NCBI GenBank assembly: GCA_964019695.1 | Contig: OZ026522.1 | Location: 78,243,447 to 78,307,446, forward strand | Direction of reading: 5' to 3' | Source of the DNA: Loripinus fragilis | Taxonomy: Eukaryota; Mollusca; Bivalvia; Lucinida; Lucinidae | DNA: 64,000 nt | In this document: piece by piece, positions 26,601 through 38,600 of the stretch | Position numbering within the stretch: the first letter of the stretch is position 1 | How the letters are laid out: each line of letters opens with the position of its first letter | Program-made: the position numbers and the translations under genes | Notes under the pieces: generated by a model | The model's database searches: none | What the model was told of the DNA's origin: nothing | Seen by the model: only the letters and a program-made list of their open reading frames with translations

Positions 26601-29600
26601 TCAGTTTTGGAATATAATCAAAATCATGCATTCAGGAAATAAATATAGCCATCACTATGCATGACAGCACTTGAAGAAGTAAATAAATTGAGTTTTAGTC
26701 AGAGAAAAAGGGTTTGGAACTATTTTCTTCGTATATTATAGGTATATCCTATTTCAAAACTAAGCTGCTTTGAATAAACATATATTAGGACATTTCAACT
26801 AAAAAAAACTGTCTGGCTAGATCTATGTCTTTAAAAATGAATAATAATTTAAAGATCAGTGCCTCAGTTATGTCAACAGGGTTTCTAGATTCTAATTTCT
26901 ACAAATAGAATGTTCTGGAGCAACTACTAGCATGTAAATACCCCACCCACCTATAAGATGAGGTGAAAACGCTAACATTGATAAAAGTCTTATACATGTA
27001 ATACTAAATCACCCAAATTTTTTATAGCCTAAATACGAAGAGAATAATTTCTGACAGTGTAACTGTATTGCAAGTGATTTACACGATCATTCTTAAGATT
27101 GTCAAGCACACCCAAGAAAATCATTTTAGGTCACTAGTGGCACCAATAACCATAACTCTTGCAAGGCTAAACACAATTTACCTTATAACTTGAATATATG
27201 TTATCATTTATACCTGAAACTTACTGGGGCTTATATACTTAGTACGCCAAACACAATTATAATGCATTAAACTATCTAGATATTCTAGGAAGAGTTACTG
27301 CCCTTGATTATTTTTACCATTGTTTTGTAGGGAAAAATGCAGTAAAATAATAATAGCTCAACAAGTTAAATTTGAAAACTTATTTTCTAAATAGGATTAA
27401 ATCTATCCTGAACCAATACTATGCCAAACTGCAGATCAAAAGGGGTACGTGCATTAAAGAGGCTAAGTCTGCAACTATGAACATTTTTCGGAAAAAATTT
27501 ATTTCCTTTTCAAATCATTTGTAAAAGTAGAATTAAGTTAAGTTTTCACAATAAATCTGTTCACTATAGCTGAAACTGCACGGAAAAGTGAATTATCATA
27601 TAAAATAGGTGTGTGTTTTCTATTGTTGGTAATTATTTGCGTCCCTCCAATAATTATAGACAGTTAATTTATAACATAAATGCTGTTGTTTTGGTGCTGA
27701 TAATTTGTTAAGATTGACGAAATTGGTAAAATGTATACCAGAATTTTAGTTTTTTTGCTGTGTTCTTGAAAAATGGAAACATTATTTCTAAAATTAAAAG
27801 ATCAAAAGTTACATACTATGCAGCTTTAAGAGGCTTTTGCCCCCCATATGAGGTCAAAAAATAAAATTTGCTCTTCACAAGTTTCTTCTTATTAGTTTAT
27901 TAGAACAATAGAAAAAGTGTAAAGTTCTCGTATTGATTCGACTTTTACGGTTGCTATGATAACAAAAATGGCCCCCAAAATAGGCTGAATATAGGAAAAT
28001 GAACATTTTGGAGCAAATTTGAGACATGTAACAGAGGAATTAATATAGAGCACAAGCAAATACCAAAAAAAAAATATTATCAGATGATGAGAATTATCAC
28101 GGCATATAATATATTAAAAGGAGTTTTGGTATTTGCTTGTGCTGGTATCTTATTCTTAAAAAATCGGTCTCCAAAAGCCTCAAATTAATAGCAATTTCTC
28201 TATTTTAAGCCTATTTTTTAGCTATTTTGGTTACCATATCAACCGGTAAACGGAAAATAAAGGCCAGAATGTTACACTTGGGCTATTCTTCTAACAAAAT
28301 TCTAGGATGAAATTGGTGAAAAGCAACTTTCAGTTTTTTGCTCTAGAGGGGGCCAAAAAAGCCCCTTAATGCATGTACGCCTTTGTTTCTGCTACATATT
28401 TCTATGTTTTAAACCACGAGTTGTTGTCCCTTAATGGCAAGACTCACACATAGAAAATGGATCTATAATCGAATTTTCCTCCAATGACTTGCTTACTGAG
28501 GACCTGATTGCAATAAAATATACAAGACATTTGGTTTTACACATCTTTAGAGCATCTTTTGTATTGCTTTAGCGATATAAAATACTGCATGGAACATCCA
28601 TTATTGCCCTTGATTTGCGTCGTTTTAAGATTAAAAATCAATATAATAGGCCTTATAAATAAATGAATCAATGGTCCCAAAATATTGGTGAAATATTGAA
28701 TTTTCCTTCATTTTATATAATTTGATGACGTTTGCATTTGTCTTCCTGTATCACCCAACATAAATGTGTATCTGCATTTTATTCTTTCATCAAATCAGAG
28801 TAAATGATCATTGACAAAGTGGGTGAGGTACGAATATACTGACAATCTTAATGGCTTCATATTTCATCAGAAACTATGGCTATTCTAAATCTAAACAGCA
28901 TGTAGCTTTTAAGTTTTCTATATGCAGATATTATGTATCATTTTCCTGCTTTGCTAAGATTTTCGTCGATGCTTTGGAAAACTAATGCTTTTTTGAATCT
29001 TGTTAGTTTTAGGTACCCTAACACTTTAGATAAACCAAATTAATTTGCTAAACATCCTTTTCAAGACGACCCTGCAAGACATACTGTAACCTACAGATTA
29101 TTTCATTAACCTCAAATGATAACCTTACTAACTCACATTTTCTCGTCAAAAGTCCGCTCTATAAATAAACAATGTGCTGTTTTTAGACTTTCTTACTCCG
29201 AAATGAATGTACTTTAATTTCATACCACTTTCAATTACCTTGTTGCAATTGAAGTTATAAATTATTCATATTTTTCCAAGAACATGTTTCTAAAATACAC
29301 CAAATAAACAGGGCCTGCAAATGGTTGACATTTTTTCTATCAGATCTAGATTATAACACACCAAGATGTAGACAAAATATTGTATGTGTTGAATCTGAAG
29401 TCATTGGTAGTGATGACAGTACAATCAAAATTATGTTGAAACTGTCCAGTTCTCAGAAAATTTAGCATATACAGTATGTATGATGTTTCTCTAATAACAA
29501 CGTTTATATAATGGAAACCTCACAGTACTTTGATGCTATTCGCGTTTGTATTCCAAAAAGGTGACGACAATAAAGCATAATAAAAGAGAACCACTGGACG

Positions 29601-32600
29601 ATACTACATTGTTCTAGAACTTAAGTGGTTCCAGAGAAGATTTTTTATGTTTTAACTATACAAGCCAATGTAAAACATGTGATCCCCTTGGGTGGAGCCA
29701 TTTTTGAATAAACTTGGCAGCTCCAGGCCTTGTGGGTCAAACAAGAAGGGTTTTGTGTTTTATTTAAATAAACCTATATAGCCTTCGTGGCTTGTTTTTG
29801 TCTGCATGGCCATTATTTGAACAGACTCAGTGGAGGTCTACTTTGTGATGCTACATACTAAATATAATGGCGTTGGGCCATTTGGTTTCAGACAATATTT
29901 TTTTTATATTTGCTGTAAAAAATATATATAAAACCAAGGGCCATAATTTGAACAAACTTGGTAAAGTAGCACTAGGTGACGCTACAACTCTGTGAATATA
30001 TTGTTTTATGCTTTCCCTATTAAAGCCTATGTAAAACACGTGGCCCCAGTCCATTTTGGAAACAAGCAATAATTCTAACAAACCTGGTGGAGGGATCTAC
30101 TAGATGATACAAATACCAATTATCAAGGCTGTATGCCAAGTGGTTCCAGACAAGAAGATTTGTTATGTGTACCCTATATAAACCTATGGAAAACATGTGA
30201 ATCTGGAGCGGGCCACAATTGGCCCTAGGACCATAATTTTAACAAAATTTGTAGAGGTCTACTAGATGATGCTACATATTTAATATCAAGGCTCAAATGG
30301 TTTCAGACAATATTTTTTTATGTTTCCCATTTTAAAAAAAAGTGTGAGTATGGTCAGGAAATACCACAGTCACACTCTGCAGACAAACCCACGACCTATG
30401 TAAAACATGTGAACCCAGAGGCGGGACAAATTGTGGCCCCATGGGCATAATTTGAACAAAAAAGAAAAATATCTACTAGATAATCCTACACAAAATATCA
30501 AGGCTATCAGCCTTGTGGTTTCAGACAAGAAGATTTTTAAAGTTTTCGAAAATCTATTTTTACCCATGTGATCTAGATATACTATTTCATCAATTATTTG
30601 AGAGGGCCATATAAGGACCATTCCTGTCAGCCAAATTTGATTTAATTCAAGCCATTATTTTAGGGTGAGATATCGTTTGAAGCAATTGTTGATAACGCAC
30701 GACGGACAACAGACATCCAACGATCACAATAGCTCACTTTGAGCTTATGACTCATGTGGGCTAATAAAATATACTAAATATTGTGATTTTAAATATGTCT
30801 ATTTGACCTTGCCATTGACATTGAAATAGGTCATAACACAAATTTTAACTCTGACATACAAAGAGTGTAGACTATAACTTATTTGATGAAACAAAATTGA
30901 GGAAATATGGCAATTGAACTATTTCAATATAGATAAAGATTTTTTATGAAAAGTTTGCATTTTCCTTTTGCATTGTAACTATCTGCAAACAGACACACGG
31001 ACAAACACAGCTTTTGGTACACGTATCATTGGTATTGATAATTTATTTTAAATGTTGTTTTCCAACCAATACCATACAAAACATAACAATATTATATTAA
31101 CGTGTCCTTATGAATAAATGCAATGCTCTAGACCAACTGTATACAGCATTTGCATAATCCTATATAACGTGTGTGTACGGTTCAAGGGCCTTAACTGTGT
31201 AAGTACTCATCTTCGACGATGTCATTAACTGGATTCTGAAGTCGTACATACAGACAAAGATTTTGGTATATATGACTCTTGATGTTAGCACAATTTTACC
31301 AGCAAAGTTCATAAGGAGAGGAATTCTGGCCAGTCGTATGTGGTAGTATAAAGCGGTTATCATCTTGACGTGATTCAAACTGAGGCCGTTACGGAATAGC
31401 TCACGCCTTCTTGATTTGGGGTATTTATTCCCCTTTGGTGGCAAAGAATATGTGGAATTTAAGTATGTAAGACTAGTACTTATAAGTTAAGCTTCAAACA
31501 GGCACAAACTATACTTTTACTAATAAACAGATACATAAAATACGCATTTTTTGTGATTTGGGGGGTATGCCTATTTGACCTTGACCTTTGACCTTGAGAA
31601 AGGTCACAACTTGACTTAAAGCGTGACCTAAAACAAGTGTATGCTGTTGCTTACCTTGATGAAAAAAATAGATGAAACTTGCATTTTGAACTAAGTTATG
31701 GTTAAAAATTGTGTTTATGAAATATTAGCATTGCCCTTTTACATTGACACTATTTACAAAAAGACACACGGACAAACACACCTTTAGGTATCGTACATGT
31801 TGAAACTATATTTCAATGTTGTTTTCTAATCCAATACCATATAAATCATAAAAATATTTCAATTATGTATGCTTATTAGAAATAAGTGCAATGATATCTG
31901 CCAACTGTATGCAAAATTCTAATAATCTGTTATAATGGGTATGTACGGTTCAAGGGCCGTAACTCTGTTAGTACTCATCAGCGACGATGTCATCAACCGG
32001 ATTCTGAAGCTGGACAAACAAACAAACATTTTGGTATATGTCACTAGATGTTGCACCGATCTGACCAGTAAAGTCCTTAAGGAGAGGAAGTTTTGCCAGT
32101 CGTCTGCTGTACTATAAGCATATGAGACAGCAGATGACAAAAGTGGTGATGTATCCAGCTACCTCCATACTTTCTGTTAGGCAGCAGCGAAGGTTCTGAT
32201 GAGGCTGCGCATTTGCTCAGAAATGTGCGCAGACTCGCCTGAACCTTTGTTGCTCAACAATGTGATAACCAAAATCTTGCATGCTGGCTGAAATACTAAA
32301 TGGATGAGAAGTTTTAGAGACTTTATCAGTCACCCCTCATATTAACTGCATTGCTGCACGTTGCCTGATAAGCATGGTCTATCTCACGACATGTACATAT
32401 ATCAGGTCATGATGACGTTGCACTTTTTGAATGATGTCGCTAATGATGCTGAATCAACACAAAAATAAAAGAATACTCCATATTGGCTAGCTTGAAGAGT
32501 GTTCAACAATGGGTAAACTGATAAATAGAATACCAGGTTCGGGTCTTTGGATATCAAGTTTACTAGGCTCGGCTTTGAGAACGTATGTTGAATCACTCGG

Positions 32601-35600
32601 CAAGCCTTGCGATGTCAACAAGCATTCTCAAAGCCTTACCTGGTAAACTTGATATCAAAGGTTACTCACCTAGTATTCTCTATTTACACAGTAAGTGACT
32701 CAATTAATGATAGCTGCTGTTCTGATATCTTAACCCTTACTTATCTGATGGATTAGGCCAAGAAAAAAAATACCTGTGTTTCTGATGACCCTTGAAAAAT
32801 AAACAGTTGGTTGGTTGGAAAAAGCTTTTTTTATTTATTTTATTTACTCCCACAGAGTGATCCTTTTTATTGGAAATTTCGTAGAGCAAGCTGCGGCAAC
32901 ATAAACAAATGATCAATTGTCCGTGGAATGGAGATTTTAAATGTAACTAATTAACTTTAATGAAATGTCGTAACGTCTGTTGCATAGCGTTACGTTAACG
33001 TTGTACAACGGATGTGACGTCCGTTGCACAACGTTACTTTAACGTTATGCAACGTACGTTGCTAGGGGAGCTAGTAGATTTTGAGACGGCGCCATAGCAT
33101 TGTAGGGCCCGCACTTTGTTAGGAAAATAAGTATAAATATCGTAGAACTCACATTCGGAGTTGACTTGTGTTTTATCCATCATCGGGATTATCGATGAAA
33201 CATATGGTAGCAGAGCGAGGTTCTAAATTTGAAGAATAGAAATAATTCGAAGATCGAGAATGGCGTCATCCGCAAATGAAGTTGTTAACGAGAATCATCC
33301 AGAGGCCCTATGCGACTTTGAGGAAATGGAAGTACAAATCAAGAAAGACAAGACCCGTGTGAAATCTAACTTTACAATAACAAGAAATAAATTACTAGAT
33401 TTGCTAGATGAAGATGATTTGCAAAGCCAAAATGATGTCCGTCAAGCACGTCAGAACATGGACACTTGTCAAGCAATAGCTATCGAGGTACTGACAAATT
33501 TTTTGGACATTTACACCAAGAACGGCGAAAAACAAAAACGTAAGCTGGTTGTGATGGAAATGGTCCGAATCGAAGAGGATTTCTACATGACGTCTGAGTC
33601 TGCCAGGGAGTATTTAGAGTTTCGAAAGAGTGACAGCTCGAGTGTATATCCCGACATTCTTTCGATCGATTTGCTGGAGAGAATGAACATTTCTGATCAG
33701 AGTGAGATTTATCGCCGCAAACAGGGCTTGGCTCCATTTCAAAATCAGACAGTATCCGAGGCAAACTCATTTAAATTTTTCGGTGAATCGGTACCTTACC
33801 TTTGCACTGCTAGAGATAACCCCATCTCTCCAAAAAGTACTTTTCAGCATAATATGACTTTTGAAAAAGCCCCGTTATTGAATGATGCCTGTCATGATGC
33901 AAACCCCCAGTACCCAGATGAACACTATGCGAACCCAGGGAGCCGTTTAGCTGACACGAGTACACGTAATGTCCCATTAGAGAATCTTAGTTCAGCGCAA
34001 TCTATCGGTCACGATTTATGGCGGCAACTGAAGCGTGTACAGAAACCAGTGTTTTCAGGAGAAAAGCGACAATACCAAAATTGGAAAGCTGCTTTCTTGG
34101 CCTGTATTGACAGTGCACCTGCGACGGACGAGTATAAATTGCTGCAATTACGCCAATATTTATCCTGCGATGCCTTAAAAGTCATAGAAAATTTGGGGCA
34201 TTCAGCATACGCCTATAAAGCAGCGAAAGAGAGGCTGGATCGAAAGTATGGTGGCAAACGCAGACAGATTGGCATTTACCTTGAAGATTTAGAGAATTTT
34301 CGACAAATACGACTGGGGAGCGCCAGAGATTTAGAGAACTTTGCCGACCTGCTGAACATTGCCATAATCAACTTGAAATAGGCGGGTCTTCACCATGAAT
34401 TACAAGACGGCTCGCTTTATACAAAATTGCAGAGGAAATTGCCAGAGTCACTACTGGCGCGCTATCACCGCTGGGTTTTCGAGAATAGCGCGTCAGGGTC
34501 TGTACTTACTCTTAGGACTTGGGTTATACAGGAATCTGAATTTCAGACCGTTGCTACAGAGACTGTGCACGGGTTGACTGGACAATCATCGAACCAAGCG
34601 TCGCAGCCATTCTACAGAAACAACAACCAGCGAGCATTCTTTGGCGAAACAACTGAGGAGGGACGACGAGGCAAATCTATCGAATGTCAACTATGCAAGG
34701 AGCCATACAGAATTTGGAATTGTCAACATTTCGCAGATAAGTCTGTAACAGAGCGATGGAATTTGGCAAAGCTGTTTCAGCTATGCTATCGTTGTCTAGG
34801 GGAGTGGCATGTTGGGAAAAAATGTCCAAGAAGCCGACAATGTGGTTATGAAGGTTGCCAAAAATTACATCACAGGTTACTACATCGACAGCGGTACCAA
34901 ACAGAAATTACAGAGCAACCTCCTTCCTCATATCATGATACTGAACTGAGAAATAAGGTAAGCTATTCTAGGGAATGCAGACATAAATGACGAGGAGCTT
35001 ATGACTGCAATAATTGGAGCTGAGGGACTTATCAACTCACGTCCCTTGACATATCAATCAGCAAACCCAGTGGATGATGTAACCCTGACCCCAAACCACT
35101 TCCTGCATGGACAAATTGGGGGTCAATTTGTGCCAATGTCAGTGGATTCAACGCAGTTCAACCTTCGAAAACGATGGCGCCAGATCCAAGAGCTAGTCCG
35201 GCACTTTTGGCAGCGTTGGCTCCGAGAATGGCTACCAGCACTTGCAGCACGGAAAAAATGGACCGAGGAACGTCAGGATGTCAAGGTAGAAGATGTTGTA
35301 CTCGTGGTCTCGTCAGATACATCACGGGGAAATTGGCCATTAAGAAGAGTGTTGGAGGTTTACCCGGGAACAGACGGGCGAGTTCGAGTCGTTAAAGTCA
35401 ATGTCGGACAGGGGACCCTCGTAAGATCAGTGACGAAGCTGTGTCCACTAGAATGTGATCAGTAAGACATTAATTTCTAACAAACATGTTACTCAAAGTA
35501 ATAGCTAAATACGAACTTGATTATTCATATTGGAATGGAAATCTGAAGCCACATTTAAACTCATACTGAAATGGATCATTGTAATTTTAGTTAATTTTAC

Positions 35601-38600
35601 CTATTCACACATTCAAGTGATAATTTGTTCCTCCAGTTGGTAACGGTTGATCAAAATACTTTATATTTTGAGGAGGGGAAATATGGAATGGAGATTTTAA
35701 ATGTAACTAATTAACTTTAATGAAATGTCGTAACGTCTGTTGCATAGCGTTACGTTAACGTTGTACAACGGATGTGACGTCCGTTGCACAACGTTACTTT
35801 AACGTTATGCAACGTACGTTGCTAGGGGAGTTAGTAGATTTTGAGATGGCGCCATAGCATCGTAGGGCCCGCACTTTGTTAGGAAAATAGGTATAAATAT
35901 CGTAGAACTCACATTCAGAGTTGACTTGTGTTTTATCCATCATCGGGATTATCGACGAAACAGTCCGCTTGTCATTATTTTTTAACTTTAAATCTCGCAA
36001 AAAAATGATTTTTATTGAAAGATACGATTAGCGAGGTGCTGCCATCTTGATAAAATAGAATATTGTGATTGTTCGCATAATAGTCGCGGATGGCCACGGT
36101 GGTCATGTGGGTATTACTACACCGAAACATACCAAAATGTCCAAAAATGGCAATTTTAAGAAGATTGGGAAAAAAGTTTTGGGTCAGGATTGGTCAGGTC
36201 ATCAGAAACAGGGGTTTTTTTGTGCCTTATCCAGTGCATATGTTAACATTTAGTATTGAATTGTCCATTTTGTAATTTTAGTCAGTTACAGGTTAAAATT
36301 TCTATAAAATATTGTATTTTTGTCCCTGATGATTATTTTATCTAAGCAAACAGTGCAGATCGTGATGAAATGCCGCCTTCTGCTGCATTTCATCTAGGTC
36401 TTCACCATTTACCAAAGTACCTTTTAACCCATTTACCATTATCCACAATGTAAAGTGTTACTCATACAATGTTTGTTTTATATTGTACAGGACTTTAGTT
36501 AAGAGTGTGTATCAGAAGAATAACTTTTTTATTTTTCAACCAAAACATATGTTGTGGGTACTCAAAAGAACCATCTCATTGAGATGGTTCTTTTGAGCAC
36601 CCAAAACATGTGCTAAAAATTATGGGTAAGAAAATACTTACAACTTTACGCTGAAATTTTTTGTTTATCTAAACCTGTGATTGCAGGTGCTAGAGATCTT
36701 GAGCGACTCTACTGGATGGTGTACAACAATCAGGACTGGTTACAGCATCATTTAGACATAGTACAGGTGCTTCCGTTGGCAAATCAGAGGTCCAGTCCAG
36801 CAAGTTTTCTCATTGACTATGAATCAAAACCTGTGCAGCAGTTCAATCCTATTCTAGAAAATGAAATGATTGGTCCTTGCAGATTTGACCATGTAAGTCA
36901 GCTGATCTTTGTTCTACGGTAAATGTTCTAAAATTCGGAACATTTTTCTCTTTCTGTTCTCAAATAAAATGTTGGTTTTTGGGGGCTGGAATTCACAAAT
37001 TTCTTGTCAGAGTAGCAAATAGGGAAGACCCTGATCAGACTGCTTCTTCAGAAGCAGTCTGATCTGGGTCTGCCCTTTTTGTCTAGGCCTTTTTGGCAGG
37101 CAATTAGTGTTCGAAATTTTAGGACATTTACTCTAGTCCTTATTCTCTGAGAATTGAAAAAGTTGAGGGGGCATATGCTTTTGGATTGTCATTTTGTCCG
37201 TCTTTCCATCTACAGTAAAATATGTTCTTAAAAGGGTATCCTTTGGAAGCAAAGTCTGCACTTAAGTACTGAAACCAGAGTGTGCATATTTCCTGGGCCA
37301 GACTAGCTAGTTTCTGCCATTTAGGCTTCATCGGTGACCCTCTAATAGTTTCAAAGTTCCACAATGAAACCCATGATCCCAAAGAACAAGAAAATAAAAT
37401 CTACACTATAGTGAAGGGCAGGGAGACGTTCTATCGCCGCCACACAGTCCCAGTCACAAGCTGTAGTGAAGTCAAATATGTTCTTAAAAGGGTATCCTTT
37501 GGAAGCAAAGACTGCACTAAAGAACTGAAACCAGAGTGTGCATATTTCCTGGGCCAGACTAGCTAGTTTCTAAACCTTGAAAATTTGAACTCTGATTTTT
37601 TTAAATACTCACTAATTCGAAATAAATGTCGGACACAATGGATTCAGAGAATAGGGCCTGTTAATGAACTGTTTTAAATACTATCTATAATCAAAGCACT
37701 GAGAGTACTGATGGAAACGATGTCTTGTGATTTTAGTTCTTGTAGGCTAAGCAGAGTGCATTTTTATAGATGATATTTTAGGAATATTTGAATTTGTATA
37801 TAGTATATTTTTCTGACCAATGATGAAGGAAAAGTTTGATATGGTTTCTATTTTTAGTTTTTAGTTTTAGCATAACAGAATTTTGAAGGGGCATGCGACA
37901 AAATATCAATCTTATCATTTCAAACATGGGCTGGTATGTCTTTAAACCCTATTTCACTTTTAAGCTCTGGTGGCCATTTTGTTATGTGGGATCAAAAATA
38001 GTAAGTGAGTATGATCAGGAAATACCACAATCACAAACCGCAGACAACCCCGTGGTGCCGGGAGGAAGAGCTGCTCAACCATCACAAGACACCAGGAAGA
38101 CAAATTAAGCAAAGCAACCAGCTCTCTCTCTCTTCCCCATCAAGATGATTATAATACTAGAATGGACATAAAGTAACTTACAACAAAACATAGAACAATT
38201 ACAGACTCCCACAATGGGAGTAACAATAAACAAAATGTCAACAACAACAGAACCACCGCCTTAGAACGGACAGCAGCCTAAGCCACCGGGGGGCTTAAAT
38301 GCATTTTACTGGTACCAAACCTTTTGCCCATATTTAGCAGAGGGCATTATGCCGAATACATCACTGAAATTATTTTAAGAGTTTGGATTACTGGTTAAGA
38401 AGTTTAGATTTCTTTTTAGATTTTCCATTCGGTTCATTGTTGCCCTATTTTGAGGGTAATGCGATGAATTATTGCAAACAGGAAACAATGGTTAAGGAAA
38501 GGTGGTTTATAGCCATTTCCTTTTGCCTAGCTCTTGATAACATTTTGTTCTGTGGAGCAACCCATTAACATTTTGCTAACATAGACTTGCATTATAATTG

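Larger units (their letters stand above)
32919..35967 (+). mobile_element. BEL/Pao-type LTR retrotransposon, internally deleted, with TSD
   Basis: Complete outer structure: GTCCG target duplication (32919-32923 and 35963-35967), LTRs of 279 bp beginning TG and ending CA, a primer-binding site, gag, a C-terminal integrase fragment and a polypurine tract. The internal part is only about 2.5 kb. Protease, reverse transcriptase, RNase H and the integrase core are missing, so it could move only with proteins from a full relative. The gag family (DUF1759-like with zinc knuckles) and the DUF5641-like integrase tail place it in BEL/Pao. It inserted in the + direction in the 12-kb host intron. The LTRs differ at six positions, so it is fairly young. 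Confidence 0.93.

Noticed and set aside
34940..34975. GTAAGC ... TTCTAG at the gag/integrase joint as a retained intron
   Set aside because: The two signals are only about 15 bases apart, too short for an intron; more likely chance at a deletion joint.
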